A DNA stretch of 64,000 nucleotides from Bacteroidales bacterium. GTDB taxonomy: Bacteria; Bacteroidota; Bacteroidia; Bacteroidales; UBA932. Position numbers and translations under genes: made by a program. The notes under the pieces were generated by a model that saw nothing but the letters and a program-made list of their open reading frames with translations, ran no database searches and had not been told where the DNA came from. This document shows, piece by piece, positions 7,669 through 15,391 of this stretch (positions within the stretch are counted from its first letter, which is position 1; every line of letters starts with the position of its first letter). The stretch covers positions 1 through 64,000 of the forward strand of contig SUYO01000008.1 of NCBI GenBank assembly GCA_015060385.1, given 5' to 3'.

Positions 7669-8141
7669 GAACTATACTAATTCTATTAAACTTAATATTG
7701 GCACACAATGGTATATCGGTTTTCACCTTACATGAAAATGGGGAAAATATAGTATTTTATCAAGACATTGGTATGACAGAACCAAGAATAACAGTTCATC
7801 CAGATAAATCTGAATATAATGCAGGTATCATGTTAGAACTTGTGTATTCTTTAGATAACTGCTTATGTGTAAATATTGGTGAGGAAGATTATTTATATTG
7901 CAAGAAGGGCTCTTTAGCAGTTAATACCAGAAACCCCGACAATGCCACCTTAACGTTATTTGAATATCCTGATAGAATGAGTAAAATAATTGATACCTCT
8001 ACAATACAACAGACTGTGCAAATTTATGGGATTGATGGTGAGTGGCTGTATGTAAAAGCGATTAATGATCTTGGTATATATGTATATGGATGGATTCCAC
8101 CTGAAATGCAATGCTTTACCCCATGGACGTCATGTCCATAA
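7665..8141 (+). CDS. Putative immunity protein D, exported, SH3-like
   Basis: 158 residues from ATG 7665, which overlaps the tip D stop (ATGA); a longer frame would run inside tip D and is unlikely. A short hydrophobic start (MRTILILLNLILAHNG) suggests export. The C-terminus, VYVYGWIPPEMQCFTPWTSC, shares the GW...C...SC ending of the two proteins in cassette A, and the middle YLYCKKGSLAVNTRN sits where they have W-[IV]-D-[KR]-xx-C. Tips A and D are related, and so are their partners. That correlation is the best evidence for immunity function. Confidence 0.65.
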   Translation: MRTILILLNLILAHNGISVFTLHENGENIVFYQDIGMTEPRITVHPDKSEYNAGIMLELVYSLDNCLCVNIGEEDYLYCKKGSLAVNTRNPDNATLTLFEYPDRMSKIIDTSTIQQTVQIYGIDGEWLYVKAINDLGIYVYGWIPPEMQCFTPWTSCP

Positions 8142-8196
8142 AGTCTAAGAAGCTACAATCGAATAATTATTGAGGCCAATGTTTTCAAATTTAAGA

Positions 8197-8265
8197 ATGT
8201 ATTATCCGTTCGGAGACCTGTTTGCGACCTCCGGAACGGAGATGACCGGGAACGGGGGTATTTGA
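8197..8265 (+). pseudogene. RHS core vestige E
   Basis: ATG then TATTATCCGTTCGGAGACCT encodes YYPFGDLFATSGTEMTGNG and stops at 8263-8265. This is recognisably the YYPFGDLF segment of an RHS core, but from a different allele than copies A-D (which read YYPFGDLFPISGTDNSGN). It has no tail. It marks the right-hand edge of the array, in an otherwise non-coding stretch (8142-8467). Confidence 0.7.
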
Positions 8266-8319
8266 AAAATCCACCACAAACACCTAAAATTCAGTAACTT
8301 ACAATAAAACCTTAAACTT

Positions 8320-8367
8320 TTTGCCGTTCCCGGTCCCCCTTGAAAAGAAGGGACCGGGAACGGCAAA
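8320..8367. repeat. Long near-perfect palindrome
   Basis: Arms 8320-8337 and 8350-8367 are 18-bp perfect inverted repeats around a 12-base centre, starting TTTGCCGTTCCCGG. A 12-bp part of the right arm (GACCGGGAACGG) also occurs directly in the RHS vestige at 8244-8255. There is no T-tract on either strand, so a simple intrinsic terminator is doubtful. A small 15-bp palindrome follows at 8406-8420. Confidence 0.7.
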
Positions 8368-8467
8368 TAATGCTAAGATATTATCTATCAGCTACTTACT
8401 AAATTCACCTGTTACAGGTGGCTGCAAAACAGACACCGGCTACAGCAAAACTGGCTCCGGCAGCGGC

Positions 8468-9505
8468 TTATCGTACCCTGATGCGGCGGCCGATGCGGAG
8501 GGTTGTGGTAGGGGTGATTCCGTTAAGGCGGCAGAGCTCCTTTACGGTCGTGCCGTTGTTGATGGCTATCCTTCCGAGGGTGTCTCCTGAGCGGATGGTA
8601 TAGTACTTCATCGCTGCCTTTTCGGCATCTTCAGCCTCATCCTCCTCGTGGTTCTTCATTTCGTCCTCGAAGTCCTGCTCGTAGTTGCTGTAGATATTGA
8701 AGTATTTCTTCTTGAGGACGAAGAGCCTGTGACGGAGCTCGCCAGTCTTGAAGTCGATGAGCCACTGAGGATCGAAGGCAAAGCCGTTGTAGCGTGTCTC
8801 AAAATGGAGATGAGGTCCGGTAGAACGGCCTGAAGAGCCTCCAAGACCTATCACATCTCCGGCATTAACCCAATCGCCTACCTCTACATTCCTTTTTGAA
8901 AGGTGGGCATAAAAGGTTTCCAGACCGTTTTCATGCCTGATCACAATAAGGTTTCCGAAGCCTCCGAAATATTTCGACATCCTTACCTTTCCTGTAAATG
9001 TAGCATATACAGGATCTCCTGTCTTCAGCGGGATGTCCACTCCCTGATGTCTTCGTCCGCGGCGCGGACCGAATTTTCCGCGCGGATGGATGTCCCCGAT
9101 GAACGGACAATGGTACTGGTCCAGACTGTCCACAAGCCAGATGGACCACGAAGACGGAAGATCCTCCTGCTTCACGCTGTAGGGATTGGTCACGTTTTCG
9201 GTCCAGTTCTCGTCGAACACCCCTGTAACCTTCTGATATTCGGGAGTCTTGTAGTACTGCCAGGTATTATCGGCGTAGAGGATGACCTTGATATGCTCGT
9301 TGACGGTATCCAGCGTGTCTATCGGATCCGTAGGGGACTTGGTCAGAGGAGTCGGAAGGGACTCCAGAGCCGGACGGGGAATGACCAGCCGGGTCCTTGC
9401 CGTATCTATGCGTACAGGGTTGACTGCACAAAGTTTGTCTGCATACAGCAAGGCTGCCATGCAGACAAACGACATGATTATTTTCTTATTCGTCTTTATG
9501 GTCAT
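8468..9505 (-). CDS. M23 metallopeptidase with C-terminal LysM
   Basis: 345 residues. A signal-like N-terminus (IIMSFVCMAALLYADKLCA) is followed by an M23 domain at about 155-255: HQGVDIPLKTG supplies His and Asp, and GPHLHFETRYNG supplies the HxH. A LysM peptidoglycan-binding domain forms the last 45 residues (YYTIRSGDTLGRIAINNG). It should cleave or remodel cell-wall crosslinks in the periplasm. The start codon follows the stop of the mutase gene directly (TAA then ATG), so it is the last gene of a def-mutase-M23 operon. All M23 zinc ligands are present, so it is likely active. Confidence 0.85.
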   Translation of the reverse strand: MTIKTNKKIIMSFVCMAALLYADKLCAVNPVRIDTARTRLVIPRPALESLPTPLTKSPTDPIDTLDTVNEHIKVILYADNTWQYYKTPEYQKVTGVFDENWTENVTNPYSVKQEDLPSSWSIWLVDSLDQYHCPFIGDIHPRGKFGPRRGRRHQGVDIPLKTGDPVYATFTGKVRMSKYFGGFGNLIVIRHENGLETFYAHLSKRNVEVGDWVNAGDVIGLGGSSGRSTGPHLHFETRYNGFAFDPQWLIDFKTGELRHRLFVLKKKYFNIYSNYEQDFEDEMKNHEEDEAEDAEKAAMKYYTIRSGDTLGRIAINNGTTVKELCRLNGITPTTTLRIGRRIRVR

Positions 9506-10861
9506 TTACTTTGCTCCAAACTGTTCGGTAAGAATCTTCCTTACTGTAGCTACCTTCTCGTCGAGAAGCTCCTTGGATGTAGCCTCGCAGAGGAATCTGA
9601 GGTAAGGTTCCGTATTAGAAGGACGGATATTGAACCACCACTGCGGGAACTCCACACGGTATCCGTCGAAATCCATATAGGCGGTAGCCTTCTCCTGAGC
9701 CATGAAATAGTCGCGTACAGCGTCCATCGCTCCCTTCTTGTCCTCTATGCGGAAGTTTATCTCGCCAGAGTTCTGATATTTTTCGATGCGTGCGATGAGC
9801 TGGCTGAGGCTGACTCCCTGGGCCTTCATCTTGGCCACCACATTGGTCACGAGGATGGCGGCAAGCATTCCGCTGTCGGAATAGAAGAAGTCACGGAAGT
9901 AATAATGGCCCGCGAGCTCTCCGCCGAACACTCCGTCGATCTCACGGAGCTTCAGCGCCGCATATGCACGGCCGACCCTCCATGTGTTCATTACTCCGCC
10001 CATAGGCGCGAGGTACTCGCCGACCGCCTTCGAACTGCGGATGTCCTGGTGGATGTAGCCTTTCTCTCCCCTTTCCTCAAGGAAATAATGTCCGAGCACG
10101 GCGATCATAAGGTCCGGAGAAATGAAACGGCTGTTCTCGTCGACGAACATCACACGGTCCGCGTCGCCGTCGAAGATCACTCCGAGATCTGCCTTTGTCT
10201 CTGCCACGAGCTTCTTCAAAGCCTCGACATTCTTCTGCACGAGAGGGTTCGGCTCATGGTTAGGGAAGCTTCCGTCCATCTCTTCATATATGTAGGCCGG
10301 CTGGTCGCCGAAGATGTCACGCACCAGAAGCGAAGCCATTCCGTTCGACACGTCCATCGCGATCTTAAGACCGCTCCAGTCACCCTTGTACTTGAGGAGG
10401 AAGGCGAGATAGTCAGCCTTTATGTCCATAGGACGCACCTGTCCCTTCACTGCGGCAGGAGGGCACTCGCGACCGCTTTCCACCCACTCCTTTATCTGTC
10501 CGAGGCCTGTATCCAGACCCACCGGAAGGGCGTTTTCACGCGAGACCTTGAGACCGTTGTACTCGGCAGGATTGTGCGAGGCCGTAATCTGCACCGAGGC
10601 CTTGAAGCCATAATGCGCGGTGCCGAAATAGACCATCGGTGTCGTGCTGAGTCCTATGTCGTACACATCCGCTCCGGCATCGGTGATGCCCTTGAGCAGG
10701 TATTCATGGATCTCCGGCGAAGAAACCCTTGCGTCTCTTCCTACAAGCACCTTGTCTGCAGAAAGCAGCTCCGGAAGGAAATAACCCACCTTGTAGGCCA
10801 GAGTCTTGTCGAAGTCCACATTGTAGACTCCTCTGATGTCATATGCGTGAAATGCTCCCAT
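9506..10861 (-). CDS. Phosphomannomutase/phosphoglucomutase
   Basis: 451 residues, a full-length alpha-D-phosphohexomutase. Visible motifs in order: the phosphoserine loop TASHNP (Ser95), the metal loop FDGDADRVMF (Asp231, 233, 235), the sugar-binding loop GGELAGHYYF near 310, and the phosphate loop RPSNTEPYLR near 420. It interconverts hexose 1- and 6-phosphates for envelope glycan and nucleotide-sugar synthesis. Whether glucose or mannose is preferred cannot be told from these motifs. Starts 3 bp after def and abuts the M23 gene. Confidence 0.9.
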   Translation of the reverse strand: MGAFHAYDIRGVYNVDFDKTLAYKVGYFLPELLSADKVLVGRDARVSSPEIHEYLLKGITDAGADVYDIGLSTTPMVYFGTAHYGFKASVQITASHNPAEYNGLKVSRENALPVGLDTGLGQIKEWVESGRECPPAAVKGQVRPMDIKADYLAFLLKYKGDWSGLKIAMDVSNGMASLLVRDIFGDQPAYIYEEMDGSFPNHEPNPLVQKNVEALKKLVAETKADLGVIFDGDADRVMFVDENSRFISPDLMIAVLGHYFLEERGEKGYIHQDIRSSKAVGEYLAPMGGVMNTWRVGRAYAALKLREIDGVFGGELAGHYYFRDFFYSDSGMLAAILVTNVVAKMKAQGVSLSQLIARIEKYQNSGEINFRIEDKKGAMDAVRDYFMAQEKATAYMDFDGYRVEFPQWWFNIRPSNTEPYLRFLCEATSKELLDEKVATVRKILTEQFGAK

Positions 10862-10864
10862 AAC

Positions 10865-11416
10865 TTATCTCTTTGACTTGTATCTTGTCTGGACCGAGCC
10901 CTTGGAGATGGCCTGCAGCTTGCGGGCTATCATCTTGCGTCGGATCGGCGACACGTTATCTACAAAAAGGTTGCCTTCGAGGTGCGAAAGCTCGTGCTGG
11001 ACCATACGGCAGGCGAATCTGTCGAACTCCTCCACCACCTTCTCGAACTTCTCGTTGTAGTACTCCACCTTTATCTTTGCCGGCCTTGTAACCTCGGCAT
11101 AGATGCCGGGAACGCTGAGGCAGCCCTCCGAAAACTCGCAGGTCTCGCTGCTCTCCTCCAGCACCACAGGGTTGATCATGACCCTGAAGAAATCGTGGAG
11201 ATAATCGTATGTATCAGACAGCTCACGACCGTCGACGATCACGATGTTGGTGTTCACGCCTACCTGCGGGGCGGCAAGGCCGCAGCCGTCAGCCACCTTC
11301 AGGGTTTCCTTCATATCCTCGATCAGCTTGAGGATTCCTTCCTTGTCATTGAGGTCGGCATCGACGTTCTCTCGTCTGAGGACCTCTGATCCGTATAAAT
11401 ATATTGGCAGTATCAT
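10865..11416 (-). CDS. def: Peptide deformylase
   Basis: 183 residues from ATG 11416 (MILPIYLYG, the usual N-terminus of the family); an in-frame ATG lies seven codons upstream. Motif I is GCGLAAPQVG (Gln51), motif II EGCLS (metal ligand Cys99), motif III QHELSH (His141, Glu142, His145). The enzyme removes the N-formyl group from new proteins. The usual HExDH is HELSH here, with Asp replaced by Ser; the metal ligands and catalytic Glu are intact, so activity is expected. First gene of a leftward operon with the mutase and the M23/LysM peptidase. Confidence 0.92.
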   Translation of the reverse strand: MILPIYLYGSEVLRRENVDADLNDKEGILKLIEDMKETLKVADGCGLAAPQVGVNTNIVIVDGRELSDTYDYLHDFFRVMINPVVLEESSETCEFSEGCLSVPGIYAEVTRPAKIKVEYYNEKFEKVVEEFDRFACRMVQHELSHLEGNLFVDNVSPIRRKMIARKLQAISKGSVQTRYKSKR

Positions 11417-11440
11417 AATTCTGTTGTTTTCATTCATAAT

Positions 11441-11576
11441 AATGAGATCCTCACGTCGGGCCTCCGGTCCTCCTCAGGATGACATGGCAACGTCACTCCG
11501 GTCCTCCTCAGGATGACATGGCGGCATAGGATCCCCACGTCACTTCGTTCCTCGGGATGACATGGCAACGTCACTT
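11441..11576. repeat. Degenerate tandem repeat of the 'GGATGACATGGCAACGTCACT' class
   Basis: About three imperfect units of CTCAGGATGACATGGC followed by AACGTCACT (near 11464, 11498 and 11545) fill the def-ruvX gap. The same style of sequence (CCTTCGGG..ATGAC) recurs near groES at 46674-46757. The last unit supplies the ruvX stop codon (TCA at 11571-11573 on the plus strand). Confidence 0.65.
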
Positions 11577-11987
11577 CGGCCGTCGGTCGAGCCAGCTCTG
11601 GAGGATGATCGCCGCGCTTATCTTGTCGACGGATTCCTTCTTCATGCGGTCCTGCTTCTTCATTCCCCCGTCGATCATCGCCCTGTGGGCCAGGACAGAG
11701 GTGAAACGCTCGTCCTCAAGGTCTACGGGAATGTCAGGAAAAGCCTTTGCAAGATGCTTCAAAAAGATGTCTATATCCTTTGCAGCCTCAGAAGGAGCGC
11801 CGTTCATATTGCGCGGATAACCAACGACAAAGCGCACGACATTCTCATTTTCGGCATATTTTTTAAGATAATCTATTATCTTTGCAGAATGTACCGTTTC
11901 AAGAGCGGACGCAAAGATACCGAGCGGATCGCTCACAGCGACTCCGACCCGTTTTCTACCGTAATCTATGCCTACAATCCTATCCAT
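11571..11987 (-). CDS. ruvX: Putative Holliday junction resolvase YqgF/RuvX
   Basis: 138 residues. The RNase H-like fold is evident from MDRIVGIDYGRKRVGVAVSD at the N-terminus (first catalytic Asp in GIDYG), FVVGYPRNMNG in the middle, and DERFTSVLAH plus KESVDKISAAIILQSWLD at the end. Family members are linked to 16S rRNA 5' end processing and to Holliday junction cleavage; sequence alone does not decide. Divergent from the M23 gene with only 32 bp between starts. Confidence 0.9.
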   Translation of the reverse strand: MDRIVGIDYGRKRVGVAVSDPLGIFASALETVHSAKIIDYLKKYAENENVVRFVVGYPRNMNGAPSEAAKDIDIFLKHLAKAFPDIPVDLEDERFTSVLAHRAMIDGGMKKQDRMKKESVDKISAAIILQSWLDRRPK

Positions 11988-11994
11988 CGGAGGG

Positions 11995-12002
11995 CAAAGT
12001 TA
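11995..12002 (-). promoter_or_regulatory. Possible -7 element for ruvX
   Basis: TAACTTTG on the minus strand matches TAnnTTTG and ends 8 bp before the ruvX start, implying a nearly leaderless transcript. No TTTG partner is visible at the expected distance. Confidence 0.3.
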
Positions 12003-12019
12003 CTAATAAAAAAGAATTT

Positions 12020-12865
12020 ATGGCACAGAAGAGCAGAGAAAAGAAAAACAGGACCTTCCGTCTTGCCTTCATAGACGACAAGACCCATGAACACCTTGTC
12101 ACCCTCCACTTCACAAGGACGACGTTCTTCGTGGCTGTCGTGACCATACTGGTACTGCTGTGTGCGGCAATTTATTCCATCATAGCATTCACCCCTGTCA
12201 GGACCTTCATCCCGGGCTATCCGGATGCCCGCAGCAAGAGAGCGGCGATCCAGAACGCGATTACGATCGACTCCCTTGAGAACGTGATCTTCCGCTGGGA
12301 ACTTTACTCGGAAAACCTCAGACGCGCGGTCGAAGGCGAGGAACCTGTAAAGATCGACAGCCTCATCAAGGCGAAGAACGCAGCGACAGAGCTTGACATG
12401 GAAGCCATAGCCCGTCAGGACTCCCTGCTCAGGGAACAGGTCAAGGAAGAGGAGAAGTTCGGAATCTCCGGCAGGACCCAGCGAGACCTCCCTATCGAAG
12501 GCCTTCATTTCTTCACTCCTGTGACCGGCGTGATATCCCAGGGCTATGATCCTGCCGTCCACCCATACATCGACATCGCAGCGCCGGAAGGATCGGTCGT
12601 GAAGGCGACCCTAGACGGCACGGTGATATTCGCGGGATGGAGCGACGAGGCGGGTCACACGATCCAGATCCAGCATGAAGGAGACATCGTATCCATATAC
12701 AAGCATAACGAGAAGCTTCTCAAGAAGGCGGGAGACAAGGTCACCGCAGGCAGTCCTATAGCCCTTGTGGGCAATACAGGCGAGCTCACCACCGGCGACC
12801 ACCTCCATTTCGAGCTCTGGCACAAGGGCCAGACGGTAGATCCTACCCTATACATTAAATTCTAG
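12020..12865 (+). CDS. M23 family envelope peptidase, membrane-anchored
   Basis: 281 residues from ATG 12020 (MAQKSREKKNRTFRLAF); a longer frame would overlap ruvX. A basic N-terminus and one membrane segment (about 35-58) are followed by a helical linker and an M23 domain (170-281) with HPYIDIAAPEG and DHLHFELWHKG. His, Asp and HxH ligands are all present. It is probably an inner-membrane protein with its peptidase domain in the periplasm, acting on peptidoglycan. It lies 4 bp before dxr and begins a rightward run dxr-rseP-DUF4837. Confidence 0.85.
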   Translation: MAQKSREKKNRTFRLAFIDDKTHEHLVTLHFTRTTFFVAVVTILVLLCAAIYSIIAFTPVRTFIPGYPDARSKRAAIQNAITIDSLENVIFRWELYSENLRRAVEGEEPVKIDSLIKAKNAATELDMEAIARQDSLLREQVKEEEKFGISGRTQRDLPIEGLHFFTPVTGVISQGYDPAVHPYIDIAAPEGSVVKATLDGTVIFAGWSDEAGHTIQIQHEGDIVSIYKHNEKLLKKAGDKVTAGSPIALVGNTGELTTGDHLHFELWHKGQTVDPTLYIKF

Positions 12866-12869
12866 AAGG

Positions 12870-14033
12870 ATGGAAAAAAGACATATAGCCATACTCGGCT
12901 CCACAGGTTCGATAGGCAGACAGGCCCTTGACGTGATCGGGCAGCACCGCGACCTTTTCGAAGTCGAGCTTCTTACAGCCAACAACAGCACCGACCTTCT
13001 CATAAGGCAGGCGATCGAATTCGACGTGAACGCCGTGGTAATATGCAACGAAGACAAGTATCAGGAGGTCAGGGACGCGCTTGACCCGCACGACATCAAG
13101 GTCTTCGCAGGCATGAAGTCGGTATGCGACCTCGTGACCGGCGACAACATCGACATCGTCCTTACCTCGATGGTCGGATTCAGCGGTCTTTCGTCGACGG
13201 TAGCGGCCGTGAAGGCGGGAAAGACCATCGCGCTCGCAAACAAGGAGACCCTCGTGGCGGCGGGAAGGATAGTCATGGACCTGGCATCGAAGACGGGCGC
13301 ACGCATACTTCCGGTCGACTCGGAACATTCGGCGATCTTCCAGTGCCTTATGGGATCGGCTGGCGCACCGGTGGAAAAGATACATCTGACCGCCTCGGGC
13401 GGCCCTTTCCGCACATGGTCAAGGGAGGAGATAGCGAAGGCCACACGCGCCCAGGCGCTCAACCACCCGAACTGGAGCATGGGCAGCAAGATCACCATCG
13501 ACTCCGCGACAATGATGAACAAGGGACTCGAGATCATCGAGGCCCGCTGGCTCTTCGGTACGCCGGGTGACAGGATCCAGGTGGTCATCCATCCTGAATC
13601 CATCATCCATTCGATGGTCGAATATGCGGACGGATCAGTGATCGCGCAGATGGGTCATCCGGACATGAGGGAAGCCATCCAGTTCGCCTTCAGCTACCCT
13701 TTCAGACTGTCTCTGAACAACAGGAAGCTTGATTTCGCCCAGCTCGGAGGTCTGTCCTTCTTCGCTCCCGACCTCGAGAAGTTCCCGGCTCTGGGACTGG
13801 CTTACGAGGCTTTGGAAAAGGGCGGAAACATGGCCTGCATAATGAATGCGGCGAACGAAGCTGCAGTGGCTGCCTTCCTCCAGGAGAAGATCGGATTCTA
13901 CGACATATCTTCTGTAGTCAGGGACTGTATGGATGGTGTGGATTTTGTAGCGGAGCCTGACCTGGATACGATCTTCGCGACTAACGAAGAGGCCTTTGTC
14001 AAGGCTGTTGAACTCATTGAAAAGATATCATGA
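12870..14033 (+). CDS. dxr: 1-deoxy-D-xylulose 5-phosphate reductoisomerase
   Basis: 387 residues, usual length. The NADPH-binding ILGSTGSIG is at residues 8-16. The metal and substrate region is LANKETLVAAG, LPVDSEHSAIFQ, ASGGPFR and SATMMNKGLEIIEA, with HPESIIHSMVEYADGS after it. It converts DXP to MEP, the committed step of the non-mevalonate isoprenoid pathway, which feeds undecaprenyl phosphate for the wall. Its stop overlaps the rseP start (ATGA). Confidence 0.97.
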   Translation: MEKRHIAILGSTGSIGRQALDVIGQHRDLFEVELLTANNSTDLLIRQAIEFDVNAVVICNEDKYQEVRDALDPHDIKVFAGMKSVCDLVTGDNIDIVLTSMVGFSGLSSTVAAVKAGKTIALANKETLVAAGRIVMDLASKTGARILPVDSEHSAIFQCLMGSAGAPVEKIHLTASGGPFRTWSREEIAKATRAQALNHPNWSMGSKITIDSATMMNKGLEIIEARWLFGTPGDRIQVVIHPESIIHSMVEYADGSVIAQMGHPDMREAIQFAFSYPFRLSLNNRKLDFAQLGGLSFFAPDLEKFPALGLAYEALEKGGNMACIMNAANEAAVAAFLQEKIGFYDISSVVRDCMDGVDFVAEPDLDTIFATNEEAFVKAVELIEKIS

Positions 14034-15367
14034 TCGCAATCATAAAGACACTTCAGGTAATACTGGCCCTGTCGGTGCTCATCCTTGTGCATGAGCTCGG
14101 ACATTTCTCGTTCTCGAAGCTCTTCGGCATACGGGTGGACAAGTTCTTCCTCTTCTTCGACGCAGGCGGCAGGAAGCTTCTCAGCACAAAGACAGGCTGG
14201 TTCTCGAGACTCTTCCCGAAAGGAAAGGAATGGGAGACAGAGTACGGAATAGGCTGGCTGCCTCTCGGAGGCTACTGCAAGATAGCCGGAATGGTAGACG
14301 AATCCATGGACACGGAATATCTCAAGAACGAGCCGCAGCCGTGGGAGTTCAGGACAAAGCCGGCATGGCAGAGGCTTCTTGTGATGGCTGGAGGCGTACT
14401 CTTCAACTTCATCTTTGCTATAGTGATGTACATCGCGCTGCTTGCAGGATGGGGAGAAAGCTACATCAGCAACGAAGACAACTGCATCTATGTCAATGAA
14501 CTTGCATACGACATGGGCTTCCGTAACGGAGACCACATCATCAGCTTCGACGACTACGAGCCGGTGAACTTCCTCATGCTTCAGGCGGACATGGCAAGAC
14601 AGACAGCCGGAAAGGCTACAGTCCTCCGCGACGGAGACACTCTTGACATATATCTTGACCACAACAGGATCGGCGACGTTCTGAACACGCCGGGAATGTT
14701 CGATCTGGCGAGACCGTTCGTGATCGGTTCGGTGGCAGAAGGTTCCGCTAACAGCGGAAGCGACCTCCGGTCGGGAGACAGGGTCATCAGGGTGGCCGAT
14801 AAGGACATACGTTTCGTCCAGGATGCATGGCCGATACTTGAGGCTCACGCCGGCGAGACGGTTCCCATTGATGTGGTAAGGTCATCGGACACCTTGGCGA
14901 TGAGCCTTCAGGTGGACACTACAGGAAGGCTCGGAGTATATCTGGCAGCACCTGAGATCAAGACCATGGAGTACAGCCTCGCGTCTGCGATCCCTGCGGG
15001 ATTCCGCAAGACCTTCACCTCCATCGGAGAGTACCTCCAGGACCTGAAGCTCGTCTTCACACCAAGCACGGAGGCCTACAAGTCGGTAGGAAGCTTCATC
15101 GCGATAGGACAGGTGTTCCCTGAGGCATGGGACTGGTACAGCTTCCTGAGCATCATCGCGCTTCTGTCCATAATGCTGGGAGTGATGAACCTCATCCCTA
15201 TCCCGGCCCTTGACGGCGGACACATCCTGTTCACGATATACGAGATGGTGACCGGACGAAAGCCAAGCGACGGTTTCCTCTATGTGACCCAGATCATCGG
15301 AATGATCCTGATCTTCGGCCTTATGTTCCTGGCATTCGGCAACGATATTGCAAGACTTATAAGATAG
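14030..15367 (+). CDS. rseP: Site-2 metalloprotease RseP
   Basis: 445 residues. A first membrane helix carries the zinc motif HELGH (21-25). One or two PDZ segments lie in the middle (GFRNGDHIISFDDYEP; SGSDLRSGDRVIRVADKDI). The C-terminal helices hold the second active-site element NLIPIPALDGGHIL near 390-400. In the family it cuts transmembrane segments of anti-sigma factors and leftover signal peptides. Overlaps dxr by 4 bp; dxr-rseP linkage is common in Bacteroidetes. The anti-sigma factor at 43571-43951 would be a plausible type of substrate, but nothing ties the two. Confidence 0.95.
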   Translation: MIAIIKTLQVILALSVLILVHELGHFSFSKLFGIRVDKFFLFFDAGGRKLLSTKTGWFSRLFPKGKEWETEYGIGWLPLGGYCKIAGMVDESMDTEYLKNEPQPWEFRTKPAWQRLLVMAGGVLFNFIFAIVMYIALLAGWGESYISNEDNCIYVNELAYDMGFRNGDHIISFDDYEPVNFLMLQADMARQTAGKATVLRDGDTLDIYLDHNRIGDVLNTPGMFDLARPFVIGSVAEGSANSGSDLRSGDRVIRVADKDIRFVQDAWPILEAHAGETVPIDVVRSSDTLAMSLQVDTTGRLGVYLAAPEIKTMEYSLASAIPAGFRKTFTSIGEYLQDLKLVFTPSTEAYKSVGSFIAIGQVFPEAWDWYSFLSIIALLSIMLGVMNLIPIPALDGGHILFTIYEMVTGRKPSDGFLYVTQIIGMILIFGLMFLAFGNDIARLIR

Positions 15368-15391
15368 AGACAAATATAAAACAGAACAGAT

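Noticed and set aside
8406..8420. 15-bp palindrome as terminator of the M23/LysM gene
   Set aside because: The stem is only six pairs over a three-base loop and no T-tract follows on the minus strand.
9506..10861. Possible dedicated link of the mutase to the RHS locus
   Set aside because: It belongs to a leftward core operon with def and an M23 gene, separated by a non-coding gap and palindrome.
8903..10876. A 657-residue open frame on the plus strand
   Set aside because: It lies antisense to the mutase and M23/LysM genes, which have clear motifs; it shows no domain and arises from codon bias of the real genes.
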